Source of the DNA: JACCXG01 sp963834305
Lineage (GTDB): Bacteria; Acidobacteriota; Vicinamibacteria; Vicinamibacterales; 2-12-FULL-66-21
Length of the DNA stretch: 64,000 bases
Direction: 5' to 3'
Assembly: GCA_963834305.1 (NCBI GenBank)
Contig: CAWIAX010000003.1
Coordinates: 806,001-870,000 of the forward strand
The translations under genes and the position numbers were made by a program. Below the pieces are notes generated by a model. The model was not told where the DNA came from and did no database searches. It was given only the letters and a program-made list of their open reading frames with translations. Each line of letters starts with the position of its first letter. Positions within the stretch are counted from its first letter, which is position 1. Below are positions 30,911 through 40,015 of the stretch, piece by piece.

Positions 30911-30998
30911 GCGCACGCCAGGCGCGGAGCGCAGAAGGTCAGGCCTGCGCGGAGGTGTTGGCTGTCGGTTGGGACAGAGAAGAGGAGAGGAGGAGGAG

Positions 30999-31038
30999 AA
31001 AAAAAGAGGCGGGAAAGGATCAACCTTTCCCGCCTCTT
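30999..31038 (-). terminator. Rho-independent terminator of the TonB receptor gene
   Basis: A perfect 15-bp stem, AAGAGGCGGGAAAGG against its complement (31004-31018 and 31024-31038), with a five-base loop. On the minus strand it is followed by a run of seven T (31005-30999). It lies 54 bases past the receptor stop codon. The T run merges into a 34-base tract that is all pyrimidine on the minus strand (30976-31009). Confidence 0.92.
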
Positions 31039-31091
31039 GGCCCGCCGTCCGGCGCTAGGGGGTCCGGGGGACGAAGTTCCCCGGACTAGTA

Positions 31092-34000
31092 CTAGAACGC
31101 GAACCGGGCGCCGACCTGGACCGTGCGCGGCGCACGGGCCAGGCTGCGGATGCGCATGAAGTTCGGGTCGGTGAAGCCGGTCACCGGGTTACCCCACTGC
31201 GCGTGGTTGAGCACGTTCTGCGACTCGACGCGCAGCTCGAGCTTGTAGCGCCCGAACGGGATCGTCCGGAACAGCGACGCGTCGATGTTCCAGTTGGACG
31301 GGCCCCGGAAGGCGTTGCGGCCGGTATTGCCCCAGGCGTTCCCGGGCTGCGAGAACAGCGACGGATCGTACCAGCGCTCGTTCGGGCCGGCCTCACCGAA
31401 GCCGGGCTCCGGGTTGCCGGTCACGTTGATCGACTGGAAGCCGCCTTGCTGCTGCAGCAGGCCGTTGTCGCCGCCGACCGAGAAGGGCGTACCCGACAGC
31501 CACGACGCGATGCCGTTGATCTGCCAGTTCTTCACGATCTGCGCGACCGGGTTGCTGCTGCTCTTGGCGAACGGCAGCTCGTAGACGAAGCCCATCTGCA
31601 GCATGTGCGGACGGTCGTAGCCGGCCAGGGCGTAGTTCCGGTCCCGCTGCGACGGCTGGCTCCACGTCAGGCCCACCCATCCATCGTCGTCGGTCTCGTT
31701 CATGGCCTTGCTGAACGTGTAGGCGCCCTTGAGGAGCAGTCCGCCCTTGAAGGGACGGTTCAGCGCCATCTGGAGCGAGTGATAGCGTGCCCGGGTGCGG
31801 GCCGCCCATTCGTAAATCGACGCTGTGCCCGCCTTGGCGAACAGCTGCCGGTTGGCGTTGCCGCCCGACTCAGCGTAGTTCAGGTTGAGGTCGGCATAGC
31901 CGCCGTTGGTGCGGGTGCCGACGTAACCGGCGCTGACGATCAGGTCGAGGGGAATCCGGCGCTCGAGGAACAGGTTCCACGATTCTGTGGAGCCTCGCTT
32001 CACGTCGTTCGGATCCGGCGACCGCATGTCGACGCCGCGCGGCAGCAGGATGGTGCCGCTGGAGATGTCCGGGTTCGGCGCCCCCGGGATGCCGGCGGCC
32101 ACCGCGCCGTATGGCGTGAAGCTGTTGGCACCCCCGCCGCTATACGCGATCGTGGCCGGGTAGAAGCCGCGCAGCGGCCGCGACCAGGGCAGCGGGTTGA
32201 AGGTCTTGCCGTAGCCGGTGCGGAGTACCGTGTTCTCGTCGATGCGGTAGGCGAGGCCCAGCCGCGGCGCGAACAACGCCTTGTCCACCTCGATGCCCAG
32301 GTCCTCGGAATTGCCGCCGACGCCACCGAGCTGGATCATGAAGGTGTCGTAGTTCAGCAGCTCGAGGCCACGGTCCGCGCGCGACATCAGCGGGTAGTAC
32401 TCGTAGCGCAGCCCGAGATTGATGGTCAGCTTTTCGTTCGCCTGCCAGCGGTCCGACACGTAGAGGCCGAACTGGTTCTCGCGGCCGGTCATCTCCTCGA
32501 ACTGGACGCTCTTGCCGAAGCCGCTCATCTGGCCGAGCAGGAAGGTGGCGTAGCTGTTCCAGCCGCCAACCCCGGCGTAGCCCGGCTGGCCGGTGATGTC
32601 GCCGCCGAACGACAGCGAACCGCGCGGATTGCCGACCTCGGGCTGCCAGTGGTCGAGCGTAAGGCGCACGAAGTCGAAGCCGGTGCGGATCTCGTGACGG
32701 CCGGTCACCTTGGTGAGGTTGGCCGAGGCGGTGTAGCTCACTTCCGTGCGCCACACCGGCGTCCAACCGGCGTTGTTGCCCAGCGTGGACAGGCCGTTGT
32801 TGATCTGCGGCATGCCGCTGTAGCGCTCCAGGTCGGCCGAGCCGGGCCCGGTCACGCCGGCGCTGTTCAGCCCGGGGATGCCGAACACCTCGAGACCGTA
32901 GTTCGTGCCGTAGTCCGGCCCCGACGACTGGTGGGTCATCTTGTTCGATCCGCCGTTCGCGTCGAACAGCAGCGTCGGGCTGAGCGTCCAGGTCTGGCCG
33001 ACGGTCCACAGCGACACCGTGGTGTCGCCGCCGCCGACGCCGTCGAGCGGCAGGTAGAACAGGTCCTGCACCGAGGCGTCCATCACCGAGAACTTCGCCC
33101 AGATCTGGTGCGCGGCGTTGCGGTTCCAGTTCACCTTGCCGTCGTAGTTGTCGCGAACCGCCTTCGGCGCCCGGCCGACGAACAGGTTGTTCTGCAGGCC
33201 GCTGTTGGTGCCCGCGTTGTTCGGCTCCGGGTAGAGCGCCTGGATGCGACGGGAGATGTCGCTGATGCGGTTGGCGGGGATCATCGCGTTCGCGAAGGCC
33301 GTGCGACCGGTGCCGTCGGGGTTGCCGGTCATCGGATCGTAGAGCCGGAAGTTGGGATTGACGGCGAGCACTTCGCCGAAGTCGCCGTTGCGCATCCGCG
33401 CGGTCGGCACCGTGTAGGTGTCGAACCGGCTGTTGCGCTCGTCGTTGCGCTCCCACGAGCCGAAGTAGAAGAGGCTGTTGCGGCGGATCGGGCCGCCCAG
33501 CGTGCCGCCCATGGTCGAGACGCTCGAGTCGAGCTTGGTCGGGTCGAAGTAGCCGCGACGGGCGTTGAGCTCGTCCTGCTGCCGGAAGTAGAAGGCCGAA
33601 CCCTTCAGCGTGTTGGTGCCGGACTTGGTCACGACCGAGGTGGCGGCGCCACCGGTCATGCCCTGGGCGGCATCGAAGCTGTTGGTCGAGATGTTGACGT
33701 TCTCGATGGTTTCGACCGGGGCGACGTAGCCCGCGTGGTGCGGCAGCCAGACGTTGATGCTGGCGGCGCCGTCGATGCGGGTGACGTTGTTGTTGCGGTT
33801 CGTCCCGTTGATGTTCGTGCTCAGCGCGCGGCCCGGCGTGTCGGTCTGCGCGTTCTGGGTCACGGGCGGCGTGGCGCCCGGCACCAGCGCCAGGAGCGAC
33901 TGGTAGTTCCGATACTGGTTGAGCGGAAGGTTGGTGACCTCTTCCGGCTTCAAATTCACGCTGACGTCGGCCTTGTCCGTCTGGAGCAGCGCCGCGTCGG

Positions 34001-34391
34001 TGGTGACCGTGATGGCTTCCGTCAAGGCGCCAATCTCGAGGCGGCCGTTGATGCGGACAATGCCGCCGGCGGTCACGGGGATTCCTGTCTGGACGTATTC
34101 CTTGAAGCCCTGCAGGCTGGCCCGCAGGGTGTACGTGCCACCGAGGACGTTGCGGATGGTGTACGTTCCACTGCCGTCGGTGACGGCCGTCAGTTCGAGA
34201 CCGGTATTCTCGTCCTTGATGGTAACGGTAGCGCCCGGGATGATGGCACCCTGCGAGTCGGTGACGGCGCCGACAACGCTGCCGTACAGACTCTGTGCCG
34301 TGGTGGGAAACGCGGTGTACAGACTGACTGCTAAAACCACCGCGAACCCTGCCGTTCTCCGCAATGCGGATAGGCGAAGGCAATCGCTCAC
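31092..34391 (-). CDS. TonB-dependent receptor, Oar-like, with carboxypeptidase-regulatory N-terminal domain
   Basis: A 1,099-residue outer-membrane barrel. The GTG at 34391 follows GGAGGGG by two to nine bases and gives a signal peptide ending FPTTAQ; an ATG further up (34598) has no such support. Residues about 33-120 form a carboxypeptidase-regulatory domain (VVGAVTDSQGAIIPGATVTI), then comes the plug (ATSVVTKSGTNTLKGSAFYF) and the barrel, ending in the aromatic signature VQVGARFAF. Oar-like receptors of this layout are numerous in Acidobacteriota and are thought to import large polymers or secrete proteins. The gene is intact. Terminator at 31004-31038. Confidence 0.9.
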   Translation of the reverse strand: MSDCLRLSALRRTAGFAVVLAVSLYTAFPTTAQSLYGSVVGAVTDSQGAIIPGATVTIKDENTGLELTAVTDGSGTYTIRNVLGGTYTLRASLQGFKEYVQTGIPVTAGGIVRINGRLEIGALTEAITVTTDAALLQTDKADVSVNLKPEEVTNLPLNQYRNYQSLLALVPGATPPVTQNAQTDTPGRALSTNINGTNRNNNVTRIDGAASINVWLPHHAGYVAPVETIENVNISTNSFDAAQGMTGGAATSVVTKSGTNTLKGSAFYFRQQDELNARRGYFDPTKLDSSVSTMGGTLGGPIRRNSLFYFGSWERNDERNSRFDTYTVPTARMRNGDFGEVLAVNPNFRLYDPMTGNPDGTGRTAFANAMIPANRISDISRRIQALYPEPNNAGTNSGLQNNLFVGRAPKAVRDNYDGKVNWNRNAAHQIWAKFSVMDASVQDLFYLPLDGVGGGDTTVSLWTVGQTWTLSPTLLFDANGGSNKMTHQSSGPDYGTNYGLEVFGIPGLNSAGVTGPGSADLERYSGMPQINNGLSTLGNNAGWTPVWRTEVSYTASANLTKVTGRHEIRTGFDFVRLTLDHWQPEVGNPRGSLSFGGDITGQPGYAGVGGWNSYATFLLGQMSGFGKSVQFEEMTGRENQFGLYVSDRWQANEKLTINLGLRYEYYPLMSRADRGLELLNYDTFMIQLGGVGGNSEDLGIEVDKALFAPRLGLAYRIDENTVLRTGYGKTFNPLPWSRPLRGFYPATIAYSGGGANSFTPYGAVAAGIPGAPNPDISSGTILLPRGVDMRSPDPNDVKRGSTESWNLFLERRIPLDLIVSAGYVGTRTNGGYADLNLNYAESGGNANRQLFAKAGTASIYEWAARTRARYHSLQMALNRPFKGGLLLKGAYTFSKAMNETDDDGWVGLTWSQPSQRDRNYALAGYDRPHMLQMGFVYELPFAKSSSNPVAQIVKNWQINGIASWLSGTPFSVGGDNGLLQQQGGFQSINVTGNPEPGFGEAGPNERWYDPSLFSQPGNAWGNTGRNAFRGPSNWNIDASLFRTIPFGRYKLELRVESQNVLNHAQWGNPVTGFTDPNFMRIRSLARAPRTVQVGARFAF

Positions 34392-34648
34392 TAGCCCCTC
34401 CTCCGAAAGGTGTGTAGATTCCTGAAAGAAACGAGCAATGCGGGTGCGGGCTGCGCCTCCACGCAACCGGTCGCCGCCATCCCCGCATGGCGGCCGCGAC
34501 ACGTCGACTTGTTGAAGATCGATCGGGACTAGCCCGACTTTACTACGTGCGGATAGGGGGAGCAACATCCTTCGGGGGCGGGAAATTCCCGAAAACACGG
34601 TATCGCTGAGCTGGGGCCCCTCCTGGTCGCCTCGAAGCGCCGTCCGGA

Positions 34649-36028
34649 TTACTTGAGCCGCGCCATCTCGCGGTCGATCGCTGCCGCCAGATCAGTCTGG
34701 CCGTGGAGCACCGCCAGCCGCCTGGCTTCCACCGAGAGCGCGAGCCCCTCCGCCCGCCGGCCCGCCCGGACGTGCGCGGTGGCCAGCGCAAACACGTAGC
34801 GCGCCGATTCCCCGTCCTCCGGATACCGCAGCGGCTCGAGCTCCGCCGCCGCCTCATCGTTCCGCCCAAGCGCCAGGAGCATCCGTCCCAGGTTGAACCG
34901 CGCCAGCCTGAACGACGGCTCCGCCGCCACGGCCTGCCGGTACTCGGCCGCGGCCTCCTCGAACTCCCGGCGCCGTTCCAGCAGATGGCCGAGATTGTTG
35001 CGGGCCCGCGCATGCCGCGGGTTGACGGCCAGCGCCTGCCGGTACGCCGCCGCGGCGCGGTCCCACTGCTGCTGTTCGCCCAGCACGACGCCGTGGTCGT
35101 AGTGCAGGTCCGCGGTGTCCAGGCCGGCGGCAACCGCCGCGTCGAAGTGTGCTTCCGCCTTCGCCCAGTTGCGGACCTGGCCGTACAGCGACACCAGGTT
35201 GACGTTCGCCTCGGCGAGCGCGGGATCCTGCGCGAGGGCAGCCTCGTGCTCGTCAATCGCGGCATCCAGGTCGCCGGCCTGGGCCAGCGCCACGCCGCGC
35301 TTTAGGCGCGCTCTCCCGTCTTCGCGCGCGGCCGCGACGGACGCGAGCACCGGGTCGTCGATGCGCGGCCACGCCGGACCGTGCCGCGTGTGCGCCTCGA
35401 GCGCCGCTGCCGCGTCCTCGCGCCGGCCGGCGGCTCGGTACAGGCGCGCGAGCGCGTAGTGCGCGGCGCCGAGCTCGGGAAACAGCGTCGTGGCGCGCTC
35501 GAAATGTCGAATGGCGTCGGCGGCGCGCCCGTCCTGCGCGGCAATCCGCCCGAGAAAGAACTCCGCCGCCGGTTCCGCGGCCGGCTCCCGCACCAGCGCC
35601 TCGAACAGGCGGCGCGCCTCCGGCAGCGCTCCGGTTTCCACCAGGGCTTCGCCCAGGCGCATGCGCGCCGGCAGGTAGGCAGGCCTCAAAGCCACGGCCT
35701 GCCGCAGTCGCGGCAGCGCGTCGTCGTGGCGGATGAGCCGCTGCAGCACCACCGCATCGAGGTAAGGCCAGTCGAAGGTGTCCGGCGCCAGCGCCGCTGC
35801 GCGGGTAAACGTCCGATGGGCAGCCTCCCACTGTTCCCAGGCCTGCAGCAGCCGGCCGAGCTCACCCGTCCGCACGGCGTCGGCGGGCTGGTCCACCGCC
35901 TGGCGGTACGCGCGCGACAGGCTGTCACGGGCCGCCGCTGGAAAGACCTCGAGATCGAGTGCCGGGAGCGGGGGCGCTGTCTGGCCGGAACCGATGCCAA
36001 CGGCAAGGACGAGGACGGCAGCCAGCAT
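34649..36028 (-). CDS. secreted TPR-repeat protein
   Basis: A 459-residue protein with an N-terminal signal-like helix (MLAAVLVLAVGIGSGQ) and about eleven TPR units, for example RLRQAVALRPAYLPARMRLG, AIRHFERATTLFPELGAAHY and AYRQALAVNPRHARARNNLG. It is upstream of the TonB receptor gene on the same strand, separated by 257 bases with no gene. A CATAAT hexamer lies eight bases before the ATG. No enzymatic motif. Together with the TPR protein at 29.4 kb and the CRTAC1 protein it brackets the receptor. Confidence 0.82.
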   Translation of the reverse strand: MLAAVLVLAVGIGSGQTAPPLPALDLEVFPAAARDSLSRAYRQAVDQPADAVRTGELGRLLQAWEQWEAAHRTFTRAAALAPDTFDWPYLDAVVLQRLIRHDDALPRLRQAVALRPAYLPARMRLGEALVETGALPEARRLFEALVREPAAEPAAEFFLGRIAAQDGRAADAIRHFERATTLFPELGAAHYALARLYRAAGRREDAAAALEAHTRHGPAWPRIDDPVLASVAAAREDGRARLKRGVALAQAGDLDAAIDEHEAALAQDPALAEANVNLVSLYGQVRNWAKAEAHFDAAVAAGLDTADLHYDHGVVLGEQQQWDRAAAAYRQALAVNPRHARARNNLGHLLERRREFEEAAAEYRQAVAAEPSFRLARFNLGRMLLALGRNDEAAAELEPLRYPEDGESARYVFALATAHVRAGRRAEGLALSVEARRLAVLHGQTDLAAAIDREMARLK

Positions 36029-36093
36029 TCCAGGAAATTATGCGCCTCGCCGGGCGTGAATGTCAGGAGCTGCGGGGCGGAATCCGCGGCGCG

Positions 36094-36492
36094 TCAGCGA
36101 CGCTTGATCCGACGCGACTGGAGCGACGACACGCGCGCCAGCGTGTCGTAGTCGCGATCGCAATGAATCACTTCGAGCCGGTGCCGCAGTGCGCAGGCCC
36201 CGATCAGGCAGTCGGCGCCGGACCGCACCGTGAAGCCGGCGCGCCGCGCCGCGCGGTACAGATCAATCGCCTGATCGAAGACCGCGACGGACACCGGCGA
36301 TTCGACGATCGGGAGTGCCTGCATCGCCTCGCGGGCCAGCAGGAAGGCGCGCTCGTCGCGAAATCCCTGCAGGACCTCCTGGATCACCGGCAGGCAGGTG
36401 ACCACGTCCTCGAACTCGACGACGTCTTCGAGGCGGACCCGCGCGGGCTTGCGGAACACCTCGATCCAGACCGACGTGTCAACGAGGACCAC
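36094..36492 (-). CDS. vapC: VapC-type PIN-domain toxin
   Basis: A 132-residue ribonuclease toxin. The PIN acidic residues are visible in VLVDTSVWIEVF (first Asp) and in SGADCLIGACALRHRLEVIHCDRDYD (later Asps). VapC enzymes cut tRNA or rRNA and are held inactive by VapB. The start is a GTG at 36492. It overlaps the end of the antitoxin gene by 14 bases, the usual coupling of a vapBC pair. Confidence 0.9.
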   Translation of the reverse strand: MVLVDTSVWIEVFRKPARVRLEDVVEFEDVVTCLPVIQEVLQGFRDERAFLLAREAMQALPIVESPVSVAVFDQAIDLYRAARRAGFTVRSGADCLIGACALRHRLEVIHCDRDYDTLARVSSLQSRRIKRR

Positions 36493-36709
36493 GGCGCCGT
36501 GTGCGATAGGTGCCGCGATCCTCGCGGACCTCCGTCAAGTCTCCTTCCCAGAGGCCGGAGCCCGCCAATTCGAGGATCCGCCTGGCCTTGGCGCGGCGGA
36601 CGAAATCCTCCAGCGCCCGCTCGACCGTGCGCGAGTACGTGCGCTCGCCGCTCAGCCGGGTCGCCTCCTCCAGCAGGTCACCATCAAGCACAAGATTTGT
36701 GCGTTTCAT
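36479..36709 (-). CDS. vapB: VapB-type antitoxin
   Basis: A 76-residue protein that begins with the ribbon-helix-helix motif MKRTNLVLDGDLLEEATRLS and ends with a basic tail. The segment ARRILELAGSGLWEGDL is the usual toxin-binding part of this VapB subgroup. A TACACT hexamer lies eight bases before the ATG, and GTGTA repeats (36711-36725) could be part of an autoregulatory site, but the dyad is weak. Confidence 0.88.
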   Translation of the reverse strand: MKRTNLVLDGDLLEEATRLSGERTYSRTVERALEDFVRRAKARRILELAGSGLWEGDLTEVREDRGTYRTRRRGPR

Positions 36710-36779
36710 GTGTATCGAGTGTACTTGGGAACGGGGCTCTGGTCAATGACGGGCCCCAGGTGTCGCCGCTTCCCGGGGA

Positions 36780-38666
36780 TCAGGCCAGGCCGTCGAGCGT
36801 GGCGCCGTTCGCCGGCGGCGGGGCCGGCTGCCAGCCGCGCGCCTGGAGCCGCGCCAGCGCGGCTTCCCGCTCCCGCCGGAACAGGGCCACGATCACCTCG
36901 TCGTCCGCCTTGGGGCGCAGCTGCATGGACATGGGCAGGACGCGCTCACCGCGGACCAGCGCCAGAAGCACGAACAGCTCCCGGGGCGTGTCGTCCCCCC
37001 GCCCGGCGCCGCCGCCGTCGTCTGCCGGCCGGCCGTCCATCCAGCGGAAGCGGGCGATCTCGACTTCGTCGTGCCGGAAGCGGACGTCCCACTGCTCCTG
37101 GTCGTGCGCGCCGTCGAACAGCACGTCCGCGCCATGCTTGAGAACGTGTTCCGGGGGGCGCTGGCCGTCGAGCGTGTCGACCGCGACGAGCCCGCGCGTG
37201 ACGCCGAACGTGTGGCTCGCCAGGTGGACGAACTGGCTGTTGAGATTGTCGTTGAACGTGGCGCCGATGACCGTGCCGACGTCCTCGATGGGGATGCGGC
37301 GCAGCGTGCGCTCCTGCAGGCCGTCGCCGAAGATGACGGGGAACCCCTGCTTTTCCGCGGCGCGGCAGCGCTGCGGATCGGCGTCGATGACGACCACGCT
37401 GTCCCCGGCGGCCATCATCTCGCGGGCGAGCGCGAGGCCGAGGCCCTGGGCGCCGAGGATGGCGACACGGTCGCGCGTGCGCCGCCTGAGGCCGAGGCGG
37501 TTGGCGAGCGGCCAGGCGGTGGCGCCGGCCGCCAGCACGGTGCCGGCAATCACCAGGAAGACCAGGGCCCGCAGCTCGACGCCCTGCTGGGCGGCCTCTT
37601 CGCCGATCGACCGCGCCGTCAGCGAGGCGATTGCCGCCGCCACGATGCCGCGCGGCGCGATGGCCGACAGGAACGCCTGTTCCTTCGGCGAGACGTCCGC
37701 CCCGCGCGTCGCCAGCCACACCGCGGCCGGCCGCACGACCAGCATCAGCGTGGCGAGCACCGCGACGCCGCCCCAGCCCAGCGCCCAGATGTCCTTCAGC
37801 GCGATCCCGGCCGCCAGCAGGATGAACACCGCGCCGATCATCAGCACCGTGAGCTGATCCTTGAACTCGCGCAGGTCCTCGTCGACCGGGCTCTTCACGT
37901 TGCCCACCACCAGGCCGGCCACCGTCACCGCGAGCAGGCCGCTCGGCGCCAGCAGGGCATCGCCGGCATGGAACAGCAGGACCACCAGCGCCAGGGTCAG
38001 CGCATTCTCGAAGCCGTGCACGAACGCCGGCACGCGCAGCGCGCCCGCGATCACCAGGCCGCCGGCCAGGCCGCACGCCGTGCCCACCGCAATCCGCGCC
38101 AGCAGTCCGCCGAACTCGCTCATCACGCCGAGCGCCGTCGGCGCGAGCGTCACCTGGAGCACGAGCACCGCCAGCAGCGCCCCGATTGGATCGATCAGGA
38201 CGCCTTCGGCCTCGAGCACGGTCTGCAGCCGCGAGTGCAGCCGCAGCTCCCGCACCAGCGGCGACACCACGGTGGGGCCGGTAACCACGACCAGCGAGCC
38301 GAACAGCAGCGCCATCCCCCAGGGCCAGTCCAGCCAGGCGCGCGCCGCCAGGGCGCCGCCTGCCAGCGTCACCAGCGCCCCCCAGGTGATCAGCTGCCGG
38401 ATGACGCGCTGCTCGCGCCGCAGGCGGGCCATCTTCAGGTTGAGGCCGCCCTCGAACAGGATGATCGCGACGGCGAAGTCCACCAGGATGAACAGCCCCT
38501 CGCCGAGCTCGCCGGGCTGCACCCATCCCAGCGCCTCCGGCCCCAGGATCACGCCGGCGGCCAGCAGCAAGACGATGGCGGGTACGCGGATGGAGCGGGC
38601 GACGCAGTGCACGGTCATGCCTGCGGCGAACGCCAGTGCGATGGTGAGCGCAACGTGGTGCGTCAT
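36780..38666 (-). CDS. monovalent cation/proton antiporter with C-terminal TrkA-N domain (CPA2-like)
   Basis: An inner-membrane exchanger of 628 residues. About residues 5-385 hold 12 or so helices of the Na/H exchanger family, including FILVDFAVAIILFEGGLNL, GSLVVVTGPTVVSPL and IAPRGIVAAAIASL. Residues about 400-520 form a Rossmann NAD-binding TrkA-N domain (VAILGAQGLGLALAREM, then VVVIDADPQRC), which gates related KefB/KefC channels. K+ or Na+ export coupled to proton entry is likely. The start at 38666 is preferred; an ATG at 38684 is in frame but overlaps a TATGAT hexamer. Confidence 0.87.
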   Translation of the reverse strand: MTHHVALTIALAFAAGMTVHCVARSIRVPAIVLLLAAGVILGPEALGWVQPGELGEGLFILVDFAVAIILFEGGLNLKMARLRREQRVIRQLITWGALVTLAGGALAARAWLDWPWGMALLFGSLVVVTGPTVVSPLVRELRLHSRLQTVLEAEGVLIDPIGALLAVLVLQVTLAPTALGVMSEFGGLLARIAVGTACGLAGGLVIAGALRVPAFVHGFENALTLALVVLLFHAGDALLAPSGLLAVTVAGLVVGNVKSPVDEDLREFKDQLTVLMIGAVFILLAAGIALKDIWALGWGGVAVLATLMLVVRPAAVWLATRGADVSPKEQAFLSAIAPRGIVAAAIASLTARSIGEEAAQQGVELRALVFLVIAGTVLAAGATAWPLANRLGLRRRTRDRVAILGAQGLGLALAREMMAAGDSVVVIDADPQRCRAAEKQGFPVIFGDGLQERTLRRIPIEDVGTVIGATFNDNLNSQFVHLASHTFGVTRGLVAVDTLDGQRPPEHVLKHGADVLFDGAHDQEQWDVRFRHDEVEIARFRWMDGRPADDGGGAGRGDDTPRELFVLLALVRGERVLPMSMQLRPKADDEVIVALFRREREAALARLQARGWQPAPPPANGATLDGLA

Positions 38667-38706
38667 GAAAGCCGCCCGTATCATACGTGCCGGCGGCGCG
38701 CGGACA

Positions 38707-38712
38707 TACAAT
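38707..38712 (+). promoter_or_regulatory. -10 element upstream of the 38718 gene
   Basis: TACAAT followed by five bases (GCCGG) and the ATG at 38718. No clear -35. One base shorter than the spacing seen at the other leaderless-type starts. Confidence 0.45.
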
Positions 38713-38717
38713 GCCGG

Positions 38718-39944
38718 ATGATCAAGACCTCGAACGGCCTGCTGCCCGGGTCCGCCGGCGTGCTCGTCATCCTGCTCGGGACGGCGCTGGCCGTGCCGCT
38801 GCCCGCCCAGACGCGCCATCTGCCGGACGCCGCGGGCACGTGGAAAGCGTGGAAGTTCACGGCCGTCCCGAACGCGCGCAAGGAGCGCGCGGCCAGCGCC
38901 GCCGAGGTGAAGGCGTTCGAGGCGCAGCTGCTGGCGCTGAACGCGATCCTCCAGCGTGCGCCCGGCGTGGCCACCCCGCGCGGCTTCAGCGTGGAAACGT
39001 GGGGACACCTGGCGGGCTACCGCTCCCAGGCCGCGGGCCAGCCGGCCGGCGCCGCGGTGCCGATCGCCGGCGCGCTGTCGTTCGGCGCGTTTCCGATCTA
39101 CGAGTACGAGAGCGGCGGCAAGACGATTCGCAAAGATACCGGGGAAACGGCGCCCCTCCAGTTCACCGTCAACCAGCTGGATGCGTCGGTCCTCGACGGC
39201 GTCCGCCTGGCGGATTTCGGGCAGGGTGACGCCGCGGCATTCCTCCAGCCGCCCTCGAAAGGCGAGATCGCGGGCCTTCCGCGATACGGCGACGTGCTGA
39301 TCATCAAGAACAATCCCAAGCCCCTGTGGTCTCCCGTGTCGATGGAATCGGCCATCGGCCTGATCGCGGCCGCCCATGCCAGACAGTTCGCCGAGGCGGG
39401 CGCCGCGGTGGCGCGTGTGAAGGCCAGCCTTGCCGACTGGGAGGATCCGGCGAAGCGCAAGGAGCGGGTGGCCGGCTACGAGATTGCCGCCGCGTCGCAG
39501 CCGGACAAGGCGAAGTTCCTGGCCCAGATGGAGCAGGTCGAGCAGGACGTGATCGCAAGCACGCGCAAGGACCTGACGCCCCAGGGAGACACCATGAAGC
39601 AGTACCTGGAGATCGAGAGCGCCATCGCCGATGCGTCCGCGTGGCTGAAAGCCATCTCTCCGGCCGACCGCGCCGCGCCGGCCTGCTACGTCAAGTCGGG
39701 GAGTACCCCGCGCGAACGGTTCCGCGCTGGCGCCGGCGCCGGCTGCGAGCCGGTGGTGGAGCCGAACTGGGCGTTCTTCGACGCGTCGCTGCCGCGCTCG
39801 ACGCCGCAGGTGATCGTCGTGCCGCAAGTGTCGCGCTGCTTCGAAGACCAGCCGGCCAATCCTCCCTCCCCGGCCGGCTGCCCCGCCAACCGCCAGCTGC
39901 TGCTGACCTGGGACAAGGCTGCCGTCCTCGCCTGGTTGAGGTAG
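38718..39944 (+). CDS. secreted protein of unknown function
   Basis: Not recognised. A 408-residue exported protein with a signal peptide (hydrophobic 9-26, cleavage near PLPAQ). The body begins TRHLPDAAGTWKAWKFTAVP. It contains a helical region rich in Ala, Glu and Lys in the middle (AVARVKASLADWEDPAKRKE, QMEQVEQDVIASTRKDLTP). The C-terminal third contains four cysteines (PACYVKSG, GAGCEPVVEPNW, SRCFEDQP, AGCPANRQ) that could form two disulphides. It diverges from the antiporter gene and precedes the DUF4331 gene by 71 bases on the same strand. Confidence 0.6.
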   Translation: MIKTSNGLLPGSAGVLVILLGTALAVPLPAQTRHLPDAAGTWKAWKFTAVPNARKERAASAAEVKAFEAQLLALNAILQRAPGVATPRGFSVETWGHLAGYRSQAAGQPAGAAVPIAGALSFGAFPIYEYESGGKTIRKDTGETAPLQFTVNQLDASVLDGVRLADFGQGDAAAFLQPPSKGEIAGLPRYGDVLIIKNNPKPLWSPVSMESAIGLIAAAHARQFAEAGAAVARVKASLADWEDPAKRKERVAGYEIAAASQPDKAKFLAQMEQVEQDVIASTRKDLTPQGDTMKQYLEIESAIADASAWLKAISPADRAAPACYVKSGSTPRERFRAGAGAGCEPVVEPNWAFFDASLPRSTPQVIVVPQVSRCFEDQPANPPSPAGCPANRQLLLTWDKAAVLAWLR

Positions 39945-40015
39945 CTCGGGCCGCACGGCAAAGAATCCGCTCGTCAGCCCTCCGCGTAGAACCGCACAGC
40001 AACACGGAGGTGTTC

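Noticed and set aside
31203..34334. A plus-strand open frame of over 1,000 codons.
   Set aside because: It is the antisense of the intact TonB receptor, with no start signal and a translation rich in Arg, Val and Gly without family motifs.
36711..36730. A VapB operator dyad.
   Set aside because: GTGTA occurs twice as direct repeats but no convincing inverted repeat is present.
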